Positions 7,792-14,566 of a stretch of 41,145 bases of DNA are shown here, in pieces. The stretch spans positions 1-41,145 of the forward strand of contig JAIERK010000200.1 of NCBI GenBank assembly GCA_019746975.1, in the 5' to 3' direction. Numbering within the stretch: the stretch's first letter is position 1; every line of letters begins with the position of its first letter. The translations under genes were made by a program, and so were the position numbers. Under the pieces are notes generated by a model. That model ran no database searches. It saw nothing but the letters and a program-made list of their open reading frames with translations, and had not been told where the DNA came from. The DNA comes from Candidatus Obscuribacterales bacterium (GTDB lineage: Bacteria > Cyanobacteriota > Vampirovibrionia > Obscuribacterales > Obscuribacteraceae).

Positions 7792-8848
7792 GCACCGCTG
7801 CTGGTTCTTTTTCTTTTGGGGTAGATTGGCACGTTTGTGCGGCGGCAGTTTCACTGCACGGCTTGAGCCATGCCATATGGCGGCGGAGTTCGCGACCAAC
7901 TGCTTCTACTGGATGATTGAGATCCTTTTCGAGCAATTGATTGTATTTCGGTTTGCCGTTTTTATTTTCAGCTATCCACTCACGTGCGAACGTGCCATCC
8001 TTCACTTCTTGAAGTACAGCCTTGATCTGTTGACGGGCGTGAGCGTCCACTACTCGTGGACCTCTCGTTAGATCGCCGTATTTGGCCGTTTCGCTGACGA
8101 ACTCGTGCATGCGAGCAAAACCGCCTTCGTATATGAGATCAACGATCAGTTTCAATTCATGCAAGCACTCGAAATATGCAACTTCCGGTTGATATCCGGC
8201 TTCGACGAGTGTTTCGTATCCGGCTGCCATCAGCTCGGTGACGCCGCCGCAAAGAACCGCTTGTTCACCGAACAGATCGGTTTCTGTTTCTTCGGCGAAT
8301 GTGGTTTCGAGTACTGCGGCTCTTGTACCGCCGAGCCCATGTGCGTATGCCAGAGCGACTTTGTGAGCATTGCCAGTGGCATCGTTCTGAACAGCAAGGA
8401 GGCACGGAACGCCGCGTCCTTCCTGGTATTGGGAGCGGACCAATTTGCCTGGGCTCTTCGGTGCGATCAGGACGACATCGACGTCAGATGTTGGTTTGAT
8501 TTCGCCGTAATGGACGTTGAAGCCGTGTGCGAAAAGCAGACAAGCTCCTTTCTTTAGATTCGGAGCAACGTCATTGGTGTAGATGGTCGGCTGAGCCATG
8601 TCCGGCGTAAGGATTGCAACCAGGTCGGCACCTTTGACTGCTTCTTGGACAGTCTCTGGAGTAAAACCATCGGCGGTGGCTTGTTGCCATGTCTTACCGC
8701 CCTCTCTCAATCCAACAACGACATTGAGTCCGCTGTCTTTCAAATTGAGTGCGTGGGCGCGACCCTGGCTGCCGTAGCCGACGACGACCACTTTCTTGCC
8801 TTTCAGCGCTTGCGTGTCGACATCCTTTTCTCTGTATACCTTTACCAT
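7787..8848 (-). CDS. ilvC: Ketol-acid reductoisomerase (NADP+)
   Basis: Mg- and NADPH-dependent enzyme that isomerises and reduces acetolactate or acetohydroxybutyrate to the dihydroxy acids. Seen: the Rossmann motif VVVVGYGSQGRAHALNLKDSG, the cofactor loop GLREGGKTW, LLFAHGFNVHYGEIKP, APKSPGKLVRSQYQEGRGVP, and the metal-binding DLFGEQAVLCGG and YFECLHELKLIVDLIYEGG. At 353 aa it is a class I (short) enzyme with a polar C-terminal tail of about 20 residues. A strong AGGAGAAGG site precedes ATG 8848. It sits 52 bases after ilvD, so the two are co-transcribed, and its stop codon is embedded in the terminator that follows. Confidence 0.97.
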   Translation of the reverse strand: MVKVYREKDVDTQALKGKKVVVVGYGSQGRAHALNLKDSGLNVVVGLREGGKTWQQATADGFTPETVQEAVKGADLVAILTPDMAQPTIYTNDVAPNLKKGACLLFAHGFNVHYGEIKPTSDVDVVLIAPKSPGKLVRSQYQEGRGVPCLLAVQNDATGNAHKVALAYAHGLGGTRAAVLETTFAEETETDLFGEQAVLCGGVTELMAAGYETLVEAGYQPEVAYFECLHELKLIVDLIYEGGFARMHEFVSETAKYGDLTRGPRVVDAHARQQIKAVLQEVKDGTFAREWIAENKNGKPKYNQLLEKDLNHPVEAVGRELRRHMAWLKPCSETAAAQTCQSTPKEKEPAAVR

Positions 8849-8900
8849 GACCTTCTCCTTGTATGTGTTCTTTAACGCTCGATTGATTGAAATCCTTTTT

Positions 8901-10580
8901 CTACTTCACCCCGGTCGGCACCCGAGATTTTTTCGGCAGCCAGGTAACGGCTCCGTCTGATGCTGATGAAACTAATTGCGCGTATTTTGCAAACACGCCT
9001 GATTTGTAGAGCGGCTCTTTTTCTGTCCATCCCGAAACTCGCGGAGCGAGATCGGCATCTACATTGAGAACGCGATTGTCTACATCGATAGTGATGACAT
9101 CTCCGTCTTTAACGAAAGCGATGGGACCACCGCGCGCTGCTTCCGGAGATATGTGACCGACCATGAAACCGTGTGTTGCTCCGGAAAATCTTCCGTCGGT
9201 GATGAGAGCTACTGCCCCGCCAAGACCGGCTCCGATGAGCGCGCCTGTGACTGCGAGCATCTCGGGCATGCCAGGAGCGCCTTTCGGACCGACGTTGCGT
9301 ATGACCACGACATCGCCAGCTTTGACCTTGCCGGCTTGAACGGCTTTGAAAGCTTCGTCTTCTTCATCGAATACACAAGCCGGTCCTGAGAAAAATTGTT
9401 TGGCATTGCCGGCGACCTTGACTACACAACCTTCCGGTGCAAGTGAGCCGTGAAGGATTGCGAAGCCGCCGCGAGGAGACAATGCTGTAGAGGCTGTTTT
9501 GACGACCATCTGCCCTGCGGTTTCATTCGCTGCTTCGGCTTCTTGAAACAGAGTCTTGCCGGATACGGTCGGCGAATCAGTCAAGAGCTGCGCATCTTTG
9601 AGACGTTTGGCGATAACGCTCATGCCGCCGGCTTCGAAAAGATCGTTGGCGACGAATCGTCCCCAGGGCTTGAAGTCAACGATTATTGGGGTTTTTGCGG
9701 AGACACGATCGAAATCTGCGAGTTCAAGATCGACGCCCAACTCTCTGGCTATCGCCATTATGTGGAGAACTGCATTGGTGCTTCCACCCGTGGCCGCAAC
9801 CGATGCTATCGCGTTTTCCAGTGCTGCTTTGGTGAGGAACGAACTCGGTCGAACGTTTTTCTCAAAAAGATCCATTACCAACTTGCCGCAGAGCTCAGCT
9901 TGTGCGGCTTTTGCCGGATGAGTCGCCGGGACTTCATTGGCGCCCATTGGCGAGATGCCCATGAATGTTGCTGCTGTGGACATCGTATTAGCGGTGAATT
10001 GACCACCGCAAGCACCGGCTCCAGGACACGCCTGGTTTTCCAATTCACGAAGGTCCTTTTCTGTCATGATGCCGGCTGCGCAGGCGCCGACCGCTTCGAA
10101 GACTTCCTGGATTGTGACGTCCTTGCCCTGGAAGTGACCTGGCATGATCGAGCCGCCGTACAACATTACGGACGGTAAATCGAGCCTGGCGAGCGCCATG
10201 ATCGCGCCCGGTATCGTCTTGTCGCAGCCCGATACGGCGACGACTGCATCGAAGAGGTGTCCGCGAACGGCGACTTCGATTGAGTCGGCAACGACCTCTC
10301 TCGACACGAGCGAGGCTTTCATCGCCTCCGTTCCCATTGAGATGCCGTCCGAGACAACGATGGTGTTGAATTCAAATGGCGTTCCGCCAGCTTTGCGGAT
10401 GCCCTCTTTGACGTGAGTGGCAAGGTCTCTCAAGTGAAAGTTGCAGGGACCGGCCTCGGTCCAGGTGTTGGCTACTGCGACAAGCGGCTTGGCAAGGTCT
10501 TCATCGGTGAGTCCGGTGGCTTTGAGCATTGCTCTTGCCGGTGCTCTGTTCAAACCCTTCTTTATTCGATCGCTTTGCAT
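8901..10580 (-). CDS. ilvD: Dihydroxy-acid dehydratase
   Basis: Iron-sulfur dehydratase that forms the 2-oxo acid precursors of valine and isoleucine. Seen: RIKKGLNRAPARAML, the cluster cysteines in VSGCDKTIPGAIMALARL and QACPGAGACGGQFTANTM, AATGGSTNAVLHIMAIARE, and ITDGRFSGATHGFMVGHISP near the C-terminus. I start at ATG 10580, giving 559 aa, which fits family alignment. The reading frame extends back to GTG 10631, but that codon lies inside the attenuator hairpin and the extra 17 residues have no family support. The ribosome site is modest (GGAA). Expression is likely controlled by the upstream Ile/Leu/Val leader peptide and terminator. First structural gene of the ilvDC-ilvBN-cimA-leuCDB run. 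Confidence 0.97.
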   Translation of the reverse strand: MQSDRIKKGLNRAPARAMLKATGLTDEDLAKPLVAVANTWTEAGPCNFHLRDLATHVKEGIRKAGGTPFEFNTIVVSDGISMGTEAMKASLVSREVVADSIEVAVRGHLFDAVVAVSGCDKTIPGAIMALARLDLPSVMLYGGSIMPGHFQGKDVTIQEVFEAVGACAAGIMTEKDLRELENQACPGAGACGGQFTANTMSTAATFMGISPMGANEVPATHPAKAAQAELCGKLVMDLFEKNVRPSSFLTKAALENAIASVAATGGSTNAVLHIMAIARELGVDLELADFDRVSAKTPIIVDFKPWGRFVANDLFEAGGMSVIAKRLKDAQLLTDSPTVSGKTLFQEAEAANETAGQMVVKTASTALSPRGGFAILHGSLAPEGCVVKVAGNAKQFFSGPACVFDEEDEAFKAVQAGKVKAGDVVVIRNVGPKGAPGMPEMLAVTGALIGAGLGGAVALITDGRFSGATHGFMVGHISPEAARGGPIAFVKDGDVITIDVDNRVLNVDADLAPRVSGWTEKEPLYKSGVFAKYAQLVSSASDGAVTWLPKKSRVPTGVK

Positions 10581-10614
10581 GTTTCCGCTTTCAACCTTTC
10601 CAATTTCGCCGCTT

Positions 10615-10651
10615 AAACAAAAAACCCGCACCTTTCGAATGAGGTACGGGT
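10615..10651 (-). terminator. Attenuator terminator in the ilvD leader
   Basis: On the minus strand ACCCGTACCT (10651-10642) pairs with AGGTGCGGGT (10633-10624), giving 10 bp with a single G-U wobble and an 8-base loop. TTTTTTGTTT (10624-10615) follows directly. It lies between the leader peptide stop (10673) and the ilvD ATG (10580), so it would end transcription before ilvD unless the alternative pairing forms. Confidence 0.85.
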
Positions 10652-10672
10652 CTGAAGTCTTGAGTTATTGCT

Positions 10673-10753
10673 CTAAACAGGCAGCCCGCACCACTGGTAC
10701 AGAATCAGTACCAGGCTAATAATGGCGATTTGAATAAGAGCAACGCTATACAT
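10673..10753 (-). CDS. Ile/Leu/Val-rich leader peptide of the ilvD operon
   Basis: A 26-codon open frame with ATG at 10753 and TAG at 10675-10673. It contains five Ile, five Leu and three Val codons, concentrated in the run LIQIAIISLVLIL (codons 6-18), so half of the peptide is branched-chain residues. It ends YQWCGLPV. It sits 59 bases after a good promoter and just before a terminator that precedes ilvD. This is the arrangement of the enterobacterial ilvL/ivbL leader peptides, which sense charged tRNA by ribosome stalling. The ribosome site is not strong (purine-rich GGAAAGAAAAAG, 9-20 bases upstream). The alternative, a small membrane peptide, is possible because the run is hydrophobic, but the mutually exclusive RNA pairings argue for a leader. 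Not present in standard gene calls at this length. Confidence 0.8.
   Translation of the reverse strand: MYSVALIQIAIISLVLILYQWCGLPV
10685..10714 (-). promoter_or_regulatory. Attenuator antiterminator and pause hairpin (ilvD leader)
   Basis: Within the leader gene CTGGTAC (10714-10708) pairs perfectly with GTACCAG (10700-10694), a 7-bp hairpin over codons 14-20 that can serve as the 1:2 stem. Directly after it GGTGCGGG (10692-10685) is identical to 8 bases of the terminator 3' arm. It can therefore capture the terminator 5' arm (8 bp, one G-U) as the 2:3 antiterminator. A ribosome stalled on the Ile/Leu/Val codons would cover region 1 and leave 10692-10685 free. A ribosome reaching TAG would cover it and allow termination. 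The pairings are seen; the mechanism is inferred from the known ilv/leu attenuators. Confidence 0.75.
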
Positions 10754-10811
10754 GTTCGTTAGCTTTTTCTTTCCGCGGGCAGTGCGCCCAGTCGTAGGTG
10801 GATGTGATGCC

Positions 10812-10839
10812 ATCATACCGGCCCCAAATGATACGTCAA
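10812..10839 (-). promoter_or_regulatory. Sigma-70-type promoter of the ilvD operon
   Basis: Minus strand TTGACG (10839-10834), 16-base spacer, TATGAT (10817-10812). Each hexamer differs from consensus by one base. A start near 10805 would leave a leader of about 50 bases before the leader-peptide ATG. Confidence 0.7.
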
Positions 10840-11228
10840 GGCGGTTTGCCGGGATTGGTCGCCACTTCGTCACCGCAAGAAATGGCTTATGGCGCCGCCT
10901 GTGGAATCTCACGACAACGAGGCGACAGTAAACGAAATGCTTAACATAGTTTATTTACTCGACGCAGAGCGAAATATCAAAATCAGTTCTCGCTTTATCT
11001 TTAATATGGCGTTATTGCTGCTAATCCAATCCAATCCAGGGTTTCTGCTGCCTAACCAATATCAAGCGCATCGACGCTCCCATCACTTGATAGTTCGATA
11101 AGCCTTTTCAAGTCTTCCGCTATTCTTCGATAAAAGATGGTTGGGCTTGCTGGAAAAACAAACCCAGGACGGGAAGTAGGTTGCAAACGCCGTTTTCGTA
11201 TCTAAAAGCTTGCAGTTCTGTGCGCGCA
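10840..11228. other. Intergenic, no gene seen
   Basis: About 390 bases between the ilvD promoter and the remnant downstream of leuA. The short plus-strand frame at 10889-11101 has no ribosome site or recognisable domain. An 8-bp stem (TGGGTTTG with CAAGCCCA, minus strand, around 11133-11160) could be a weak leuA-side transcript end but lacks a U-tract. Confidence 0.4.
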
Positions 11229-11498
11229 TCATTGAGAATCGCCATTAACTGTGTCCGTCGTCCCCATCGCCATAACCCAGATCTTGCACCAGTATGTAAG
11301 CGCCCTTCCGTCTGGTGCTTCGACGATCTCGGTAATGCCGGTCTTTTCCTTGCCGAAGCGGCTGACCACTTCGTCTCTATGCGCTACGCCGTTGTCGTCA
11401 GAGAAGTAAAGACTTACAACGGAGAATGGATAGCCACAAGAGTCACCGGTTAACTCTTCTGAAATTACTTCATAGTGTTCACCGGATACCCGAGGTTT
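11229..11498 (-). pseudogene. Start-less protein-like frame downstream of leuA
   Basis: An open minus-strand frame of 89 codons bounded upstream by a TAA at 11501-11499. It reads like a real globular protein (SGEHYEVISEELTGD, then DEVVSRFGKEKTGITEIVEA, ending KIWVMAMGTT) but has no ATG, GTG or TTG in its first 43 codons and no ribosome site. It begins only 9 bases after the leuA stop. It is probably a 5'-truncated gene. No family recognised. Confidence 0.35.
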
Positions 11499-11506
11499 TT
11501 AGGATG

Positions 11507-13171
11507 CTAACAAGCCTGTTGGCGTGCACCCTCTCTTGCGGCAAAAACATGATCGGTTGCTTCGCTGCGTATTGCATAATGTCGGTAGATGTACGCTTTA
11601 TTGATAGCGTCGATCAATGCACGCATTGCTGATATCTCGATATCGTGGTCCTGAGCCGATCCTTCGAACTGCTGTCCATCATCCAGCTCGACGATAATTT
11701 GGGAAACACTCTTCGCGTTGATTCCCTTTGTATCGGATCTGCTGGAGTGGCTGATGATTTTGATTGGACCGAAGCGATTCTCGATGAGCGTCTTGAGCGC
11801 CGCGAGCGCCGAGTCTTTCCCCGAGTGATCGGCGGAGTATTGCCCCTCATCGTCGAAGAATTGTCCGCGAATCGTAACCGACGAGCGGTCGCCTTCCTTG
11901 GCGTAGTCGACCGATTCGATGTTCATCGGTTGTCTGTACTCGGCGTAAATTCGCATCAACTCACGATCGCTGATGCCTTTGCGGCGTTCTTGACTCTTGT
12001 CTTTGATGAACTGCGCAATCTGGGCTTTCTCATCGTCAGCACAGACGAAGCCGTGACTTTCGATGATCGAGCGGGCATGATTTCCACCGCTCAATGGTCC
12101 AAAGGCGAATGTGATGTTCTTACCGATCTGTCTGGGATCAAACGGCTGATAGGCCATTGGATTCTTCAAGATTGCATTGGTGTGCCCGCCTGAAGAGTGT
12201 CTGGCCGCGTTTTCACCGGTCACCGGCCAGTGTGGCTGGCGGGGCAACATGTGAGAGTCTACGAAGTCCGAGATCTCTTGAATGACGTCTAAATTGGCTT
12301 CGCAATGATAGGTATTGCCGGTCATTCTTCTGGTGGCATTGTCGCCAAACTGGCGAATGATCATGATGCATTGTTCCAACGATGCATTACCTGCCCGTTC
12401 TCCAATGCCGTTGATACAGCCCTCGATTTGAAGAGCTGGTCCATCGAAGACGCCGTTGATGCTGTTCTGTACTGCGAGACCGAGATCATTATGGCAATGA
12501 ACCGACCAGGTCACATCGCTATGTGGAAACTCATCTCTAATGATGGCGGCGTGTTTATTCATCTTCTCGACAAAGTATTCCTGCCCTTCAAATGTACTGG
12601 CACCGCCAATCGTGTCAGGGCAATTTATTACTTTTGCTCCTCCGGCAACGGCTGCGCGGATTAAATCAGTCGTGAATGCAAAATTTTCTCGCATTCTCGA
12701 ATATCCTTCCGGGCTGAACTGTACTTCGAGACCAGCGTCATGAGCCATCTTTACCAGGCGGTATACATCCTGAACAATCTTGCCTCGGTCCGCAGCGTGA
12801 CCTCCTAATGACGCTTCCATGAGTTCTGGGTCGACGGGAACGTACGTATGAAGCCGACCTCGTTTAATACCGATGACGGGCTCAAGCGACTGGATTGTTC
12901 TAATGATCTGCTCTTCTCTCAACTGGCAGAGAGCCGCTACGATCGGTTGGTGGCTTTGCTTGTTGGTTTCCATCGCAATAGCATTGACGATTTCAAAATC
13001 GAGTGCGCTTGCCGAAGGAAAGCCTGCTTCAATCACGTCGACTTTCAGTTTGCATGCCAGGCGAAAATACTCGATGTTGCGATCGAAGCTCATTCCGGCG
13101 CCTGGGCATTGTTGACCATCTCGCAAGGTGGTATCGAAAATATCCACCTTCTGAGATTTTTGCTGTGACAT
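11507..13171 (-). CDS. leuA: 2-isopropylmalate synthase
   Basis: First committed enzyme of leucine synthesis: condenses 2-oxoisovalerate and acetyl-CoA. Seen: the catalytic DTTLRDGQQCPGAGMSFD segment (about residues 13-30), EAGFPSASALDFE, the metal-binding SVHCHNDLGLAVQNS motif, and GCINGIGERAGNASLEQ. These are followed by the linker and the C-terminal allosteric LeuA domain (about 420-540), where leucine normally binds for feedback inhibition. 554 aa, slightly longer than typical type-1 LeuA. ATG 13171 has an AGAGGA site 7 bases upstream. It forms its own transcription unit about 670 bases upstream of the ilvD promoter on the same strand. A Leu-codon leader and terminator precede it, so both transcriptional attenuation and allosteric control are likely. 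Confidence 0.96.
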   Translation of the reverse strand: MSQQKSQKVDIFDTTLRDGQQCPGAGMSFDRNIEYFRLACKLKVDVIEAGFPSASALDFEIVNAIAMETNKQSHQPIVAALCQLREEQIIRTIQSLEPVIGIKRGRLHTYVPVDPELMEASLGGHAADRGKIVQDVYRLVKMAHDAGLEVQFSPEGYSRMRENFAFTTDLIRAAVAGGAKVINCPDTIGGASTFEGQEYFVEKMNKHAAIIRDEFPHSDVTWSVHCHNDLGLAVQNSINGVFDGPALQIEGCINGIGERAGNASLEQCIMIIRQFGDNATRRMTGNTYHCEANLDVIQEISDFVDSHMLPRQPHWPVTGENAARHSSGGHTNAILKNPMAYQPFDPRQIGKNITFAFGPLSGGNHARSIIESHGFVCADDEKAQIAQFIKDKSQERRKGISDRELMRIYAEYRQPMNIESVDYAKEGDRSSVTIRGQFFDDEGQYSADHSGKDSALAALKTLIENRFGPIKIISHSSRSDTKGINAKSVSQIIVELDDGQQFEGSAQDHDIEISAMRALIDAINKAYIYRHYAIRSEATDHVFAAREGARQQAC

Positions 13172-13196
13172 GATTGCTTCCTCTTTCTTTTCCCTG

Positions 13197-13228
13197 AAAC
13201 AAAAAAGCCCTGCCTTTTCGACAGAGCT
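13197..13228 (-). terminator. Attenuator terminator in the leuA leader
   Basis: Minus strand AGCTCTGT (13228-13221) pairs with GCAGGGCT (13213-13206), 8 bp with two G-U pairs, loop of 7. TTTTTTGTTT (13206-13197) follows, the same U-tract as in the ilvD attenuator. It lies between the leader stop codon and the leuA ribosome site. Confidence 0.85.
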
Positions 13229-13255
13229 GATACAAACGGTAAATCCGGCTCTGTC
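13220..13255 (-). promoter_or_regulatory. leuA antiterminator pairing
   Basis: Minus strand GACAGAGC (13255-13248), which starts at the last base of the leader TAG, is perfectly complementary over 8 bp to GCTCTGTC (13227-13220). The latter is essentially the 5' arm of the terminator. The two structures cannot coexist. Part of GACAGAGCC can also pair, with one bulge, to GGTCTG inside Leu/Gly codons 19-20 (13284-13279), a candidate 1:2 stem. A ribosome at the stop codon would hide 13255-13248 and favour termination; one stalled at the Leu codons would not. Confidence 0.78.
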
Positions 13256-13338
13256 TATACGCAGGTGCTTAGCAGCAGCAGACCCAGCAGATTGGTGGGG
13301 GCGATGGACTGATTCGTAAATATGACGTTGATGGACAT
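13255..13338 (-). CDS. Leucine-rich leader peptide of leuA
   Basis: A 27-codon open frame from ATG 13338 to TAG 13257-13255. Codons 17-23 read LLGLLLL, six Leu codons in seven positions (CTG CTG GGT CTG CTG CTG CTA), after an N-terminal MSINVIFTNQSIAPTN. An AAGG ribosome site sits 5 bases before the ATG. It is followed within 30 bases by an antiterminator/terminator pair and then leuA. This matches the enterobacterial leuL principle (a Leu-codon run that stalls the ribosome when charged tRNA-Leu is scarce). The peptide is not similar in sequence to leuL as I recall it, so it is named by function only. Too short for routine gene calling. Confidence 0.85.
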   Translation of the reverse strand: MSINVIFTNQSIAPTNLLGLLLLSTCV

Positions 13339-13388
13339 GCCACCTTTGTATATTCTTGCCGCTTCGAAGTCAATTAGTCGTGAAGTGC

Positions 13389-13397
13389 ATTGTAACA
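13389..13397 (-). promoter_or_regulatory. Candidate extended -10 promoter of leuA
   Basis: Minus strand TGT-TACAAT (13397-13389) matches an extended -10 element. A start near 13382 would give about 44 bases before the leader-peptide ATG. No good -35 was found. A run of 16 A on the minus strand (13467-13452) lies upstream. Confidence 0.4.
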
Positions 13398-13451
13398 AGC
13401 GGCTCGACGAGCAGTGGCGCATTTAATACTACTCTTTTATCTATATAGGAG

Positions 13452-13467
13452 TTTTTTTTTTTTTTTT
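13452..13467. repeat. T16 homopolymer
   Basis: Sixteen consecutive T on the plus strand, 55-70 bases upstream of the candidate leuA -10 element. It could act as an A-tract/UP-like element for leuA or be a slippage-prone site. The rest of 13398-13658 holds no gene that I can support. Confidence 0.7.
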
Positions 13468-13658
13468 GAAACGAAACCTGATTTGGTGCTGGTTTTCGCC
13501 GGCGTTCCGATCAAATCAGATTCCGACCTTACACGACCGTGTGCTGAAGTGCATCTGTGAAAATGCAAAATAAACGCAGCAAAGGCGTTTGTCTAAGCCA
13601 TTTGCTATCCGACTAAGCTCCGATGTAGTTAATCGAAAACTTGTGCTTGCGATATTGT

Positions 13659-13988
13659 TCACATAATCTCGCCATTCAACATTTGGAGAAGTCGGTCCAA
13701 CACGCGCTCGCCGTCGGCTCGAATACCGTTGTGCTCGTACTCACTGGTTACCCATGTGCGCACATTGGAAATTTGTTTTGCTGCATCTTCTGAATATGCA
13801 GTTTCTACATACATATCATCGTAATAGATAGCAGCTACTGTGGGCACGGTGTTGTTCTTCAAAACATCGACGTTGTATAGGGGAGTCCAGTCGTCGAACT
13901 CTGCCAGTATCTGTGCGGCCTCTTTGAGCGGTCGCAGATTCTTATAATCGAACCTCGAAGACTTGATAAATCTGCTCCGGCTCTGTCT
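13659..13988 (-). pseudogene. C-terminal remnant of an alpha/beta-hydrolase (S33 proline iminopeptidase-like)
   Basis: An open frame of 109 codons with no proper start, bounded upstream by TAA at 13991-13989. Its sequence matches the C-terminus of S33 proline iminopeptidase-type alpha/beta hydrolases: FDYKNLRPLKEAAQILA, then TVAAIYYDDMYVETAYS, then RTWVTSEYEHNGIRADGERV with the catalytic-histidine-bearing EYEHNG near the end. The N-terminal three quarters, including the nucleophile region, are absent. A TTG at 13862 could start a 67-aa product but would not make a working hydrolase. I read it as decayed or truncated by deletion. Family recognised from memory of conserved C-terminal motifs. 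Confidence 0.75.
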
Positions 13989-14410
13989 TTAGCGGGTATC
14001 GTTTAGCGGAGGTTTGGTGAGGGATACGATTCGATATACCTGTTAACGAAACGAGAAATTCGTTACAAGATCGCGGTTATTATTTGTGATTCCTCTAAAG
14101 TAGCACGAGCACTGAGTTGTATCGAATTCGCTTTGTCAGTTGCGGATAGGTTTGTAAACCGTGACAGTCGTCGAATGAAATCAGACAAGACCTTGCGTCG
14201 CGATTGATTTACGCGATTCATTCTTCTGTGTTAACCGTTTCTTCATGAAGTGCTGCGGTCGCTGACTATGTGAATCTTCCGGGGTGTTTAATTTGACCGG
14301 CCTTGGCTGTGCACAATAACCTTTATTCAGCGATTGCGATTCGACTTTATGCGAGTCGTTGATCTTTGGTTTCGAAAAGCCACGCCATTAGTCATGTTGA
14401 GGAGACAGCT
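13989..14410. other. Intergenic, no gene seen
   Basis: About 420 bases between the hydrolase remnant and the 51-aa gene. No open frame of note. A TTGACC at 14293-14298 followed about 18 bases later by TAACCT is a weak promoter candidate for the downstream small gene. Confidence 0.4.
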
Positions 14411-14566
14411 ATGAAGAAAACCAGCCCCGTAACTGTCGCTGGCAGTGTATGCACCGAAGAATTCACTCCTCTGTCTGCCGCTTTCCGCGCCGATCTTCAG
14501 CGCTGTGCAAAGCCAGACGGTCAGTCATCCGATAAAGATGAAGATCTTTTCGAAGGTGCTGACTAG
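14411..14566 (+). CDS. Small hypothetical protein (51 aa)
   Basis: Function unknown. ATG 14411 is preferred over the upstream ATG at 14366 because a GGAG site lies 6 bases before it. The product is soluble in appearance, with two cysteines (GSVCTEEF and LQRCAKPD) and a strongly acidic C-terminal third (SSDKDEDLFEGAD). No signal peptide or membrane segment. It stands alone between the hydrolase remnant and a structured repeat element. Confidence 0.45.
   Translation: MKKTSPVTVAGSVCTEEFTPLSAAFRADLQRCAKPDGQSSDKDEDLFEGAD

Noticed and set aside
9450..10178. 242-codon plus-strand frame antisense to ilvD
   Set aside because: Shadow frame with no domain or ribosome site.
10581..10631. GTG start of ilvD at 10631
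   Set aside because: The codon is inside the attenuator stem and the extra residues do not match IlvD.
10754..10912. 79-aa version of the ilvD-leader frame
   Set aside because: It would start upstream of the promoter; only the last 26 codons lie within the transcript and carry the Ile/Leu/Val run.
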